From: Halostagnicola sp. A-GB9-2
GTDB lineage: Archaea > Halobacteriota > Halobacteria > Halobacteriales > Natrialbaceae
Direction: 5' to 3'
Length of the DNA: 64,000 nucleotides
NCBI RefSeq assembly: GCF_030068615.1
Contig: NZ_JASJOC010000004.1
Span: forward strand, 372,001-436,000
This document shows, one piece after another, positions 44,920-53,827 of this stretch. Numbering within the stretch: the stretch's first letter is position 1; every line of letters starts with the position of its first letter. Below the pieces are notes generated by a model. That model had not been told where the DNA came from and made no database searches. It worked only from the letters and a program-made list of their open reading frames with translations. Position numbers and translations under genes: made by a program.

Positions 44920-46179
44920 ATGAGTCTGAGTCTTTCAGCGGATCAGCCAGAACACCCGCCCGAAGCCGACGACGGTGCCTGGCTCGAGTGTATCGAGTGT
45001 GGCGAAACGTTCGCGCCGCTCGAGGATATCCGCTACACCTGCGACGAGTGCGATGGATTGCTCGAAGTCCGCTACACTGACCTTCCGAGCCTCGACGAGT
45101 TCGAAGGACGAGGCGTTTGGCGCTACGCCGACGCGCTCCCGCTCGATTCGGGCGTCACGACTCAGGAGGGTGCGACGCCGCTGTACGAGGTGCCACGGCT
45201 CGAAGACGACATCGGCGTCGAGGCGCTGCGAATCAAACACGAGGGGATGAACCCGACGGGTTCGTTCAAGGATCGCGGGATGACGGTCGGCGTCGCCGTC
45301 GCCAAAGAACTCGGCGTCGATCGGCTCGCCTGCGCGTCGACCGGAAACACGAGTGCGGCACTCGCAGCCTACGGCTCCCGTGGCGGGATGGAGACGCTCG
45401 TGCTCCTCCCGGCCGGAAAGGTCGCCGCCGGAAAGATCGCGCAGGCGAGCCTCCACGGCGCGAGAATTCTCGAGGTCGACGGCAACTTCGATTCCTGTCT
45501 CGACATCGTTCAAGAGCTAGCCGCCCGCGGCGAGGCCTATCTCCTGAACTCGCTGAACCCGTTCCGCCTCGAGGGCCAGAAGACGATCGGCCTCGAAATC
45601 CTCGAGGCGTTCCGCGACGACTACGGTGCGTTCCCCGATCGTATCGTCCTCCCGGTCGGAAACGCCGGCAACACCTCGGCGCTGTACAAGGCATTCAGAG
45701 AACTGGTTCAGGTTGGGGACCTACCACTCGAGGAGGTGCCAAAACTCACCGGCGTCCAGGCGGAGGGTGCCGCGCCGATGGTCGAAGCGATCGAGAACGA
45801 TGCCGACGAAGTCCGGCGTTGGGACGACGTCGAGACGCGCGCGACGGCGATCCGTATCGGGAACCCTGTCAACGCCCCGAAAGCGCTCCCGGGAATCCGC
45901 GAGACTGACGGCACCGCCGTTGCCGTCTCCGACGAAGAAATTACGGACGCACAGCGCGACCTCGCGGAGGAAGGGATCGGCGTCGAACCCGCCTCCGCCG
46001 CCTCGATCGCGGGGCTTCGAAAACTTCGCGCCGACGGCACCGTTTCCGACGACGAACGCGTCGCCTGCCTCACGACGGGCCATTTGCTCAAGGACCCCGA
46101 CGCGGCGGCCGCCGCCGGAAGCGATCCACAACCGGTACCGAACGATACTGAAGGCGTGCTCGAGCGACTTCACGAGTAA
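44920..46179 (+). CDS. thrC: Threonine synthase
   Basis: 419-residue PLP enzyme converting O-phosphohomoserine to threonine. An N-terminal Cys-rich knuckle ('CIECGETFAP...CDECDG') precedes the fold-type II core; PLP Lys lies in 'NPTGSFKDRG', and 'CASTGNTSAALAAY' and 'VPVGNAGNTSAL'-type loops follow. The frame continues 27 bp upstream, but ATG 44920 (MSLSLSAD) is preferred. Unlinked to ltaE. Confidence 0.95.
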   Translation: MSLSLSADQPEHPPEADDGAWLECIECGETFAPLEDIRYTCDECDGLLEVRYTDLPSLDEFEGRGVWRYADALPLDSGVTTQEGATPLYEVPRLEDDIGVEALRIKHEGMNPTGSFKDRGMTVGVAVAKELGVDRLACASTGNTSAALAAYGSRGGMETLVLLPAGKVAAGKIAQASLHGARILEVDGNFDSCLDIVQELAARGEAYLLNSLNPFRLEGQKTIGLEILEAFRDDYGAFPDRIVLPVGNAGNTSALYKAFRELVQVGDLPLEEVPKLTGVQAEGAAPMVEAIENDADEVRRWDDVETRATAIRIGNPVNAPKALPGIRETDGTAVAVSDEEITDAQRDLAEEGIGVEPASAASIAGLRKLRADGTVSDDERVACLTTGHLLKDPDAAAAAGSDPQPVPNDTEGVLERLHE

Positions 46180-46204
46180 CGCTCTAAAGGGTACAGTGCG
46201 AGTT

Positions 46205-46226
46205 CCACGGGTCACCTGACCCGTGG
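46205..46226. terminator. Perfect 9-bp hairpin downstream of thrC
   Basis: CCACGGGTC-ACCT-GACCCGTGG, 25 bp after the thrC stop. A short T-run does not follow, so termination is uncertain; it may instead be an operator for the downstream gene. Confidence 0.4.
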
Positions 46227-46298
46227 TCGTTTACAGGTTACGTGACCGGATTCGGTCGATCGAGATACTTCCTCCCGTCTTTCATCCGCATGCGCTCT

Positions 46299-46314
46299 GT
46301 CTGACGCGTCAGAC
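46299..46314. promoter_or_regulatory. 16-bp perfect palindrome upstream of the 46363 gene
   Basis: GTCTGACGCGTCAGAC reads the same on both strands. It lies about 35 bp before a CTATATG element and 49 bp before ATG 46363, an operator-like position. Confidence 0.45.
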
Positions 46315-46362
46315 GGTCGACTGACTGAAGCTTTTGCGGCCAGAAAAGCTATATGCTATTCC

Positions 46363-46692
46363 ATGTCCGTCGAGCACCGACACACCGACACCCCCACCCG
46401 AGTGTGCGTGCAGCAAACGAACGCAGATGGAACCACTCGGGACGAGCCGAGATCGCCCGAACGTTCCAACCGCACCACTCGAGTTCGTGACCCCCTCCCG
46501 GCGAGAATCGAACGAACCCAACTACGGCTTCGAGTCACCGCACTCGAGCGCGAACTCGAGGCGAGCGAAACCGAACGACAGGAGATCATTGACCGGTACG
46601 AGTTCGTGCTTCAGAACCGCGAATCCGATTCTGTCGAATCGACGACGGATGACGACGGACTCGTCCGTCGTATTCGGCGTCTTTTCGAGTGA
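46363..46692 (+). CDS. Coiled-coil hypothetical protein
   Basis: 109 residues. Polar N-terminus rich in Thr, Pro and Arg, then a heptad-like helix ('RTQLRLRVTALERELEASET' and on) predicted to form a coiled coil, then an acidic tail ending 'RRIRRLFE'. The CTATATG motif ends only about 8 bp before the ATG, too close for a classical leaderless start, so start or promoter is uncertain. Function unknown. Confidence 0.55.
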   Translation: MSVEHRHTDTPTRVCVQQTNADGTTRDEPRSPERSNRTTRVRDPLPARIERTQLRLRVTALERELEASETERQEIIDRYEFVLQNRESDSVESTTDDDGLVRRIRRLFE

Positions 46693-46780
46693 CCCGGGCG
46701 ATACGTGTCGTTTTTTGATCTCCCTGTTTGAACTAAGATGTCTCTCTCTACAATGTTGGAACTCTAACTAATTAGCATAT

Positions 46781-46799
46781 TTTAAATACCATTGGTATT
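46781..46799 (+). promoter_or_regulatory. TFB promoter with overlapping palindrome
   Basis: TATA-like TTTAAATA (46781-46788) overlaps a 15-bp inverted repeat AATACCA-T-TGGTATT (46785-46799). ATG of the TFB gene is at 46828, about 40 bp downstream. A repressor bound to the repeat would occlude the TATA. The surrounding 80 bp is the most AT-rich stretch nearby. Confidence 0.5.
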
Positions 46800-46827
46800 A
46801 GTATATTATCACTAGAGGACATTGCGA

Positions 46828-47709
46828 ATGGATGACGGCAATACGAACTCGACTTGTACAGAATGCGATGGACAACTTCGAAGTAACGGCACCGAGACGG
46901 TCTGTGAGGAGTGTGGCCTCGTTTCAGACGAGAACGCGATCGATCACGGACCGGAGTGGCGGTCGTTCGAGGACGACGAGACCGACCGACGGCGAACGGG
47001 TGCGCCGCTGACCCGCTCTCGTCACGACAGGGGTCTCTCGACGGAAATCGGATACGGTTCCGGCTCCCGGCTGACGGGTCGAAAGCGTCGACAGCTCGCC
47101 AGAATGCGTCGGGAACACAATCGAGCGCGTATCTCGTCGAAAGTCGAGCGAAATCAAGTGTACGGATTCACGGAGATCAAACGACTGATAACCGAGCTCT
47201 CCCTTCCCGACTCTGCTCGCGACCAGGCGTGTACGCTCTTTAAATCCGCACAATCCGAGGATCTCCTTCGCGGCCGATCGCTCGAGGGCTTTGCGGCCGC
47301 GACGGTGTATGCGATCTGTCGAACCCTGTCGATGGCTCGAACGCTCTCGGAAATCGTCGCCGTCTCTCGAGCCGACGAATCCGAACTCAAAGCGGCATAC
47401 GATGCGCTGAATCGAGAGCTCGGTCTTCCAACGGGTCCGATCGATCCGACGCAGTATCTCCCCCGATACGCATCGAAACTGGATCTCGACACCGACATCG
47501 AACAGTGCGCTCGAGAGCACGTCGAAACGCTTCTCGATAACTGTGCAATCGGGGGCAGAAACCCTAGCGGGGTCGCGGCGGCGTGTTTGTACGTCGCAGC
47601 GAACGATTGTCCCGATTGCGATAGTATTACGCAAGCATCCGCGGGCGACGTCGCCGACGTCAATCCCGTAACGATCCGTTCGACGGTTCACCAACTCGAA
47701 GAGTGTTGA
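46828..47709 (+). CDS. tfb: Transcription initiation factor TFB paralogue
   Basis: 293 residues. Zinc ribbon C10-x2-C13...C26-x2-C29, then the B-finger/linker and two cyclin-fold repeats ('SLEGFAAATVYAICRTL', 'PSGVAAACLYVAAND'). It recruits RNA polymerase to TBP-bound promoters. Haloarchaea carry several TFBs; the deviating linker and own AT-rich promoter suggest a conditional paralogue. Its 3' end overlaps the convergent MinD-like gene by 22 bp. Confidence 0.92.
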   Translation: MDDGNTNSTCTECDGQLRSNGTETVCEECGLVSDENAIDHGPEWRSFEDDETDRRRTGAPLTRSRHDRGLSTEIGYGSGSRLTGRKRRQLARMRREHNRARISSKVERNQVYGFTEIKRLITELSLPDSARDQACTLFKSAQSEDLLRGRSLEGFAAATVYAICRTLSMARTLSEIVAVSRADESELKAAYDALNRELGLPTGPIDPTQYLPRYASKLDLDTDIEQCAREHVETLLDNCAIGGRNPSGVAAACLYVAANDCPDCDSITQASAGDVADVNPVTIRSTVHQLEEC

Positions 47710-48374
47710 TCCTCTTTACAGCGTGAGACCGTTTTTGCAACCCTCTCAATACGCGTCGCTGGAAGACAATCGGGTTCAGCTTCTCGAACCGGTACTCCTT
47801 GTGCCCGTGTTTCGTGGACGACTTCCGAGCTGGGAACGGCCGTTACGGTTGCGCCGAGCGCGCGTTCGATCGCGGTCTTTCGCTCGGTTCTGGCGTCCGA
47901 ACGATTGAGGATGATCGCACCGACCGGCGTACCCACCTCGAGCGCGAGCTGTTTCGTCCGAAGTGCATCGGCTATCGCTTCGTCCGTATCGGCCGTCACG
48001 AGAACGACCAGATCCGAGGCGTGTAACTGTACGCCGACATCACTTGCGAGCCCTGCCGGACAATCGATAACGACACGACCGAACTCTCGTTCGACGGCGT
48101 CGAGTACGTCTTCGAACCTGGTCAGATCGGCTGCTCGAGCGCCGGCTAACGACCTGCCACAGGGAAGCACCTGAACCGTTCCCACGGCCGTCACTGCTTC
48201 GATCGGGTCCGCCCGTTCTGCGAGGACATCGTGAAGATCCGGTCCCCGTCCGCGAGGGAGGTCCGCCATCGCGAGATCCCCGTCAACGACGACCGCATCG
48301 AGTTCGGCCCCGAGATTCAACGCCATCGTCGACTTTCCGACACCCCCTTTTCCCCCGCTGACGGCGACGATCAT
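47688..48374 (-). CDS. MinD/ParA-like deviant Walker ATPase
   Basis: 228 residues. The deviant Walker A 'GGKGGVGKST' (7-16) with the signature lysine, switch I 'VVDGDLAMADL', and 'VIDCPAGLASDVGVQL' are those of MinD/SIMIBI ATPases. It lacks the C-terminal amphipathic helix of bacterial MinD. Shares a 4-bp ATGA overlap with the gene upstream at 48371-48730; the two form an operon. Role (positioning, regulation) unknown. Its stop region overlaps the tfb stop on the opposite strand. Confidence 0.88.
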   Translation of the reverse strand: MIVAVSGGKGGVGKSTMALNLGAELDAVVVDGDLAMADLPRGRGPDLHDVLAERADPIEAVTAVGTVQVLPCGRSLAGARAADLTRFEDVLDAVEREFGRVVIDCPAGLASDVGVQLHASDLVVLVTADTDEAIADALRTKQLALEVGTPVGAIILNRSDARTERKTAIERALGATVTAVPSSEVVHETRAQGVPVREAEPDCLPATRIERVAKTVSRCKEDQHSSSW

Positions 48375-48730
48375 CGTCGGCTGAGGACCCCTTTCGGTGG
48401 CTTCGATCGACTGAGACTCGAGAGAACTTCTCGTGTCTTCAGTTCCGTCCGACCGTCAGCACGCCTCGATTCGACGGATTCGAGCGGCTCGTCGATCACT
48501 GTCTCCGGACTCGCAAAGCCCACACCCCGTTTGCTTTCCGGCTCGAGTCGCCCCTCCCAGCGCGGCCCGTCCCACTCCGGAGCGACGACGCCGTTTCGTC
48601 GCGGCGGCCAGACTGGCTCGATTGTGCTCTGGAACCGGACCAACTGCGGTGTCGTTCGATCGTTCGTTACCGTGGCGCTGACGAACGTCACGCCGTCGCG
48701 GCGATCGATACGCGTCGAGATGTCGACCAT
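48371..48730 (-). CDS. Uncharacterised partner of the MinD-like ATPase
   Basis: 119 residues. Opens with 'MVDISTRIDRRDGVTFVSA' (beta strands, sandwich-like) and ends in a basic, Arg/Lys/Ser-rich tail. 'NDRTTPQLVRFQSTIEPVW' is the best-defined strand pair. ATG 48730; the frame continues 105 bp upstream without support. Co-transcribed with the ATPase. Function unknown. Confidence 0.6.
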   Translation of the reverse strand: MVDISTRIDRRDGVTFVSATVTNDRTTPQLVRFQSTIEPVWPPRRNGVVAPEWDGPRWEGRLEPESKRGVGFASPETVIDEPLESVESRRADGRTELKTREVLSSLSRSKPPKGVLSRR

Positions 48731-48866
48731 GCCGCTATTGGTCTCGTTTCTACATATAAACTCGAGTACCCGGTCGGCGGTCGTGACCGTGTCCCGCCGA
48801 TACGATGATTTCTGTCCGGAAAACACGCCGTTCACTGTCTCTCGTGCGACGGTTGCCGTTTTCGGA

Positions 48867-50969
48867 TTACGTCGTTCGGAGGTTATCCGTACTCGGCTCG
48901 TAGACCTCGCCTTTCTGTTTGAGTTTGTCGATCTCGTGTTCGGCTTTCGACTGATCCATTCCGATCTCGTCGGCTCGCTCGAGGACGATATCCATCGGTG
49001 CGCCGTCGTCGTACTCCGCTTCGATATCGCTGATCAACTGTTTGATGTTCTTGATCCGGTCGCGCTGAGACTTCGTGGTTCCGGCCTCGACGATATCCGC
49101 GTCGAATTCGCCCGTCTCGGGGTCGACGCCGATGTCTTGGAGCGTCGAACGGACGATCTCGACGACCCGTTCTGCGTCGCCGACTTCGACCGTATCGGAG
49201 AGGCGAATCCGCGCACTCGCTTCGGCGAGTCGCACCAGTGCCTCGAGTTTTCGTGCGGTGACGGGGATCGGTGCGTCGTCGTCGGTCCCCTTCAATCGGA
49301 GATCGACGTAGAAATCTCGAATCGTGTTCCTCGCCTCTTCTGTCATCCGCGGATGACAGTTCTGTTTTGCGTAGGCAACGTACTTGCGAAGGAGCTCCGC
49401 GTCGATCTCGGGATCGACCTGCTCGGTCATCTCCTCAATTTCGTCGGTGCTCACCTCGAGGGAGGTCATCTCCTCTTGCTGGGTCGTCAGCTCCCCTGCG
49501 TAGTTCGTCGTTAGGATGTGCTCGGCGAGATTTCGGTCTTTCTCCTCGTTGGGGTTGTCGGTGACCGTGAAAATTAGATCGAACCGCGAGATGAGCGCCG
49601 GCTCGAGGTCGATCTGTTCGGCGATCGGTTCGTATTGGTCGAAGCGTCCGTACTTCGGGTTAGCCGCGCCGAGTAAGGAACACCGTGACTTGAGCGTTGC
49701 GTTGATCCCCGCCTTGGAAACCGAAATTTGCTGCTGCTCGAGGGCCTCGTGCATGGCACTGCGATCTTCCGATCGCATCTTGTCGAGTTCGTCCACTGCC
49801 GCGATTCCCTGATCCGCGAGCACTAACGCGCCGGCCTCGAGTGTCCACTGCTGTCCATCTCCGAAGTCGTCGCGTACAGCCGCGGCCGTGAGACCCGCTG
49901 AAGACGAACCTTTGCCGGAGGTGTAGACGGACCTGGGTGCAATATTTCTTATATATCCTAGCATTTGAGATTTACCTGTACCAGGATCTCCGATCAGCAG
50001 CATGTGCAGGTCTCCGCGAATCCTCGAGCCGTCGGGTAATTGCTTGGTAACGCCCGAGAACAGTTGGAGCATCATCGCGAGTTTCTCCTGGTCGTAGCCG
50101 TAGATCGACGGCGCGATGGAGGCGACCATCTTCTCGTAGATGTCGTCTTCCGTCGAGAGGCGGACGATTTCCTTTTTGTCCTCCTCGGTGATGTCCATGT
50201 CCTCGAACTGCTCTTCGTCGATATCGACTGATATCCCCTCCATGTAGAAATCGAAGATGGGGGATTTCTCCTGCTGGTTGCCCTGTTGCTCGAGCCGGAG
50301 GACGCCGACGGCCGAAACGTGGTCGCCGGGCGTCACCTGTCCCGTGATATCGTCTTCGACGTGAACGTCGAGCGCCTGCGGCGTTTCGCCGCCACGTAGT
50401 CCCTCCGGGCTTTCCTGAATCCGGAGTTTCTGGGCGTCGATGAACTCCGACTGGTCGAAATTAACCTGGAACGGCCCCTGTCGTTCACAGCCCTGGCACT
50501 CGTGGGGTTCCTGAAAGTCGCCGGTGGACTGTGGAATTCGATTGAGCGTGCCACAGAGTTGGCACTCGAAGGCGGCTTCTTCGATCTTCGGGCGGACGTC
50601 CGTCGCCTTGCGGACGATTCCCCGAACTTGCACGAGCTTGTTCATGTTCTGGGCACGGATGTCCCGAATTTCGGGGGACTCGGTGTCGGGAAGGTTCCGG
50701 ATTCGGACGTGTGCCTGCCCGAGACTGACGTCGATCGGGAGGTCGTACAGTCGAAGCGCCTCCTCCGCGTAGCGTTGGAGTTGTTCGGGCTGGTTCAGAT
50801 AGTCGTCCGCGAGGTCGGGATCGTACCGGTAGAGGTCTTGCCAGTCGATAAACAGCGAGCGCTGTTCGTTCGGATACTGCTGGGCAAGCTGTTTCACCTC
50901 GTTGTCGTAGTAGTTCCGGAAGAACTGCTCGAATGCGTCGACGAGTTCGGAGTTTCCCGCTTGCGCCAT
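48867..50969 (-). CDS. mcm: Replicative DNA helicase MCM
   Basis: 700-residue hexameric replicative helicase. N-terminal A and C domains with a zinc knuckle (CQLC...CQGC), OB-fold, then AAA+ core: Walker A 'GDPGTGKS', Walker B 'AAVDELDKM', sensor 1 'LLGAANP', arginine finger 'SRFDLIF' and the C-terminal winged helix. No intein interrupts the Walker A region, as is found in some haloarchaeal MCMs. A TATAAA at 50996-51001 on this strand lies 27 bp upstream, so transcription is probably leaderless. Confidence 0.97.
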   Translation of the reverse strand: MAQAGNSELVDAFEQFFRNYYDNEVKQLAQQYPNEQRSLFIDWQDLYRYDPDLADDYLNQPEQLQRYAEEALRLYDLPIDVSLGQAHVRIRNLPDTESPEIRDIRAQNMNKLVQVRGIVRKATDVRPKIEEAAFECQLCGTLNRIPQSTGDFQEPHECQGCERQGPFQVNFDQSEFIDAQKLRIQESPEGLRGGETPQALDVHVEDDITGQVTPGDHVSAVGVLRLEQQGNQQEKSPIFDFYMEGISVDIDEEQFEDMDITEEDKKEIVRLSTEDDIYEKMVASIAPSIYGYDQEKLAMMLQLFSGVTKQLPDGSRIRGDLHMLLIGDPGTGKSQMLGYIRNIAPRSVYTSGKGSSSAGLTAAAVRDDFGDGQQWTLEAGALVLADQGIAAVDELDKMRSEDRSAMHEALEQQQISVSKAGINATLKSRCSLLGAANPKYGRFDQYEPIAEQIDLEPALISRFDLIFTVTDNPNEEKDRNLAEHILTTNYAGELTTQQEEMTSLEVSTDEIEEMTEQVDPEIDAELLRKYVAYAKQNCHPRMTEEARNTIRDFYVDLRLKGTDDDAPIPVTARKLEALVRLAEASARIRLSDTVEVGDAERVVEIVRSTLQDIGVDPETGEFDADIVEAGTTKSQRDRIKNIKQLISDIEAEYDDGAPMDIVLERADEIGMDQSKAEHEIDKLKQKGEVYEPSTDNLRTT

Positions 50970-51516
50970 TGACCTGTTGTTGGGTCGCCATTGCGTATAA
51001 ATGGTCGCAAACTCGAGTGAAACTAGTCCTCGTGAATATTCGGATGGGTGATCCGTACCGTCGCTCGCCGACTCCCTCGTATTTGGGTTATCACTTACAA
51101 GAACGGATTTGGGTTCCGGGTGATCCTCGAGCGGTCGATAGAATATTTGACACGCCGACTCCCTGTCTTCCCGTGGCCACTCGTCGGTAGCCGTTTTCTG
51201 GTACTACGTCGTCCGTTATGTATCTCGGGCCAATTTCTTTTGGTCGATGGGGTGGTCGTCTTGTCGAGTTCGCACTATTTTGCGTTCTCTGGGATCTTCG
51301 GTCGGCAATCCAGCGAGTTCACAGCTAGCGGTAGCGTGGATACTCTCTGGTGGGTGTTTCCGATACTCGTTTAACAACCTGTTAGAAGCGTAATCGCGTC
51401 CGGTAGCCGCTATCGCACCGTTTTGGGAAATCATTTAGTGACCTGTTAGATAGATATCCATTGGTAATGAACGCAATGAACGTACGGAACTACTATAGTG
51501 ACATTTCGGATTGGAT
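50970..51516. other. Gene-free 547-bp region between mcm and a membrane protein
   Basis: Holds the mcm TATA (50996-51001, minus strand) and a CTATAGTG promoter element for the plus-strand gene (51491-51499). CGCCGACTCCCT occurs at 51066-51077 and 51153-51164, and ACCTGTTAGA at 51377-51386 and 51441-51450. No haloarchaeal codon bias is seen; a 108-codon plus-strand frame here is hydrophobic but not convincing. Confidence 0.55.
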
Positions 51517-52185
51517 ATGGATGGAGATGATAGAATGCTAGAGCTTCTTTCCGAATTTCGGGGGATAATCTTCCCCGTATTTTACGTCGGGTTTTTCCTC
51601 GGAACGCTCGTCCTGCTTGCGCTTTCGGACCGCGAGGTCGCGAGATCGGTCTGGGTCGGCGGATTTATACTCGTCCTCCTCGCTGTCACCGTCGTCGGGA
51701 CGCCGCTTATGCCCGTCGTCGAGATGCACAAGTTTTCACAGCCGAACGACGAACAGAACACGGCTCACGAGTTCGTGGTCGTCGATGCTGACGGAAACGA
51801 ACTGTACTACGATTACCGTGCGGCACCCCCAACGACCGGCAGTCGGTCGTCGACGATCGCTGGGCACATGGTCGAGGAGTATCCGGATGAAGACCGGATA
51901 GAGATCGCTGAGTTCTATCTCTCTAACGCTCAAGAGTACCGTTCGGACGTCGAATCGGGTGACTATCCGCCTCCCACGGAGCCACTAGCGCCACCGCGCT
52001 ACACCGATGATAAGCAGTGGTCCGCCGAGGAACTCGAGGAGTTCGAAACGTTCGAAGCCATCCGGATCTACGAACGGACGCTTACGGTTACCGACGATAA
52101 CACCGAAATCGAATCCCACGAGCGCGACCGTCGTCTCACGGTCAACGTGGGCAACCAAACAATCACCGAACACGAACACACATGA
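51517..52185 (+). CDS. Membrane protein with extracellular acidic domain
   Basis: 222 residues. Two hydrophobic segments (about 12-35 and 45-65) precede a long polar, acidic domain ('AHEFVVVDADGNELYYDYRA'; 'IRIYERTLTVTDDNTEIESH'). Start ATG 51517 is 18-26 bp after CTATAGTG. It overlaps the HTTM gene by 4 bp and is its operon partner. Function unknown. Confidence 0.7.
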   Translation: MDGDDRMLELLSEFRGIIFPVFYVGFFLGTLVLLALSDREVARSVWVGGFILVLLAVTVVGTPLMPVVEMHKFSQPNDEQNTAHEFVVVDADGNELYYDYRAAPPTTGSRSSTIAGHMVEEYPDEDRIEIAEFYLSNAQEYRSDVESGDYPPPTEPLAPPRYTDDKQWSAEELEEFETFEAIRIYERTLTVTDDNTEIESHERDRRLTVNVGNQTITEHEHT

Positions 52186-53441
52186 GTGCGTTTATCAACT
52201 ACTTTGCCGACGACTCCCGTTCGTCACCGATCAACCTCGCGGCCGCTCGAGTCGTGCTCGGCGCGTACGTTCTCTGGCGCGTTGTCTTCCTCGATTGGGG
52301 GTTCTACCAGGAGTGGCCTCGGGATTTCAATCCCGGAATCAACTTCCTGTACAACGACCTGTTGTTCTCGCTATTGCCCTATCAGCAGTGGCTCGTCGCC
52401 GGACTGCTCGCGTTGTTCATCGTCGGGTACAAAATAAAGTGGACCGGCGGACTCGCGAGTCTGCTGTTAATGCAGATGCTGTCGGTCAAGTCGACGATCT
52501 ACATGTCGGGGACCGTCGAGTCGATGTTCGTGTGCGCGTATTTCATCCTCCTGTTCGCGTTTTTCCACGACGACGACGCGCTGTCGGCGGACGCGGTGAT
52601 TCGAACAAAAGAGAAATCCATCGATCAGCTGAATTGGTTCCTGAAGGAGGGATCGAATCAGACCTATCGGATGCGGCCGTTCAAGTGGGGACTCGTTATT
52701 CTCGGACTGATGTATCTCGGTGCCGCGTGGGGCAAGTTGCTCAACGGCGGGTTCGAAATCTACCTCTCCGGTGCCGATCTTCAGCGCGACATCGTCTACA
52801 ACCAGGTCGCGACGGGAATGTACCGTCCGATCGGTGACTTCGTCGTCCAACACGAGATACTGGCCTGGCTCGGCTTCGTCGGAACTGCCCTCGTTCAGTC
52901 GCTGTTCATCGTTGCAATCGTTCTCGGCGTGACGGTTACGCCGTTTATTCTCGGTCTGATCGGCTTCCACGTCGGCGTGATCCTGACGCTCGGGATCTAC
53001 TTCGTCGATATGATCGTCGTTCTCTCACTGTACGCCGCCTGGGATGTCGGCTACCGAAAAATCGCTGCGGATCAGATGAACGCTGTTCAGTTGGTGTACG
53101 ACGAACGCTGTTATTTCTGCGCGAGAGCCCTCTATCTCTTCAAACACCTCGACATCAACGATTCGGTCCAGTTCTACACGCAGTCGGACGCTCCGTCCGA
53201 ATTGGTCGACCGCGACGGTGTAGACCTCGAGAAGGAAATGTACCTCTTTCGTGACGGCGAAGCCTACGGGGGCTACGACGCCTTTCGTCACCTGTTCAAG
53301 CAGTTCCGGATCTTCTTCCCGATTACCCTGTTGATGGTCCTCCCGCCGGTCAGAATGGTCGGCGAACGCATCTACGAATACATTGCGGATAACCGAGACC
53401 GCCACTTCGTCTGTAGCTATAACCCTGACGACACGTCATAA
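52182..53441 (+). CDS. HTTM-domain membrane protein fused to a DCC/DUF393 thioredoxin-like domain
   Basis: 419 residues. Six or more hydrophobic segments up to about 290 form an HTTM-like (vitamin-K-dependent carboxylase relative) membrane domain. The C-terminal domain 'QLVYDERCYFCARALYLFK' carries C310-x2-C313, the DCC1-type thiol-disulfide motif, followed by 'GGYDAFRHLFKQF'. A CxxC domain at the membrane face suggests thiol redox linked to a membrane transfer reaction. Overlaps the preceding gene by 4 bp (ATGA). Biochemical role is inferred. Confidence 0.82.
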   Translation: MSAFINYFADDSRSSPINLAAARVVLGAYVLWRVVFLDWGFYQEWPRDFNPGINFLYNDLLFSLLPYQQWLVAGLLALFIVGYKIKWTGGLASLLLMQMLSVKSTIYMSGTVESMFVCAYFILLFAFFHDDDALSADAVIRTKEKSIDQLNWFLKEGSNQTYRMRPFKWGLVILGLMYLGAAWGKLLNGGFEIYLSGADLQRDIVYNQVATGMYRPIGDFVVQHEILAWLGFVGTALVQSLFIVAIVLGVTVTPFILGLIGFHVGVILTLGIYFVDMIVVLSLYAAWDVGYRKIAADQMNAVQLVYDERCYFCARALYLFKHLDINDSVQFYTQSDAPSELVDRDGVDLEKEMYLFRDGEAYGGYDAFRHLFKQFRIFFPITLLMVLPPVRMVGERIYEYIADNRDRHFVCSYNPDDTS

Positions 53442-53509
53442 GTGCTGTTCTTGTCACCGGACCAAGGGGTGTTCTCTTGGCTTGCAATCGCAGTGCCAGT
53501 CGTCAAACC

Positions 53510-53532
53510 CATTCGGGTAGGAAAACCGAATG
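53510..53532 (+). promoter_or_regulatory. Inverted repeat just before gvpA
   Basis: CATTCGG-(9 nt)-CCGAATG ends 2 bp before the gvpA ATG (53535). In a read-through transcript from the HTTM gene it would fold and could mask the start; on DNA it could be an operator. Confidence 0.4.
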
Positions 53533-53534
53533 TA

Positions 53535-53822
53535 ATGGCATCACCACAACGAAGACCAGATTCCTCGAGTCTCGCAGAGGTACTCGACCGCGTCCTCGAT
53601 AAGGGCATCGTCATCGACATCTGGGCACGAATTTCGGTTGTCGGCATCGAACTGCTCACCATCGAAGCGCGAGTCGTCGTCGCGTCGGTGGACACCTTCC
53701 TGCACTACGCGGAGGAGATCGCAAAACTTGAGAAAGCGACGGCCGACGGCGATCTGGAAGACCTCGAGGAACTCGAGGTCGAACAACGCCCCGAGTCGTC
53801 ACCACAGTCGGCCTCACAATAA
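53535..53822 (+). CDS. gvpA: Gas vesicle structural protein GvpA
   Basis: 95 residues. The GvpA core runs from about 10 to 67 ('[20 protein letters not shown]', '[19 protein letters not shown]', '[12 protein letters not shown]'); these amphipathic strands build the vesicle wall. The acidic tail after residue 68 is longer than in common GvpA (about 76-80 total). ATG 53535 is the family start. Followed by gvpN and gvpO; no gvpC or F-M genes are in reach. Confidence 0.93.
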   Translation: MASPQRRPDSSSLAEVLDRVLDKGIVIDIWARISVVGIELLTIEARVVVASVDTFLHYAEEIAKLEKATADGDLEDLEELEVEQRPESSPQSASQ

Positions 53823-53827
53823 CCTCG

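Noticed and set aside
51048-51374. 108-codon hydrophobic plus-strand frame
   Set aside because: Codon use is not haloarchaeal and no start context or family is seen.
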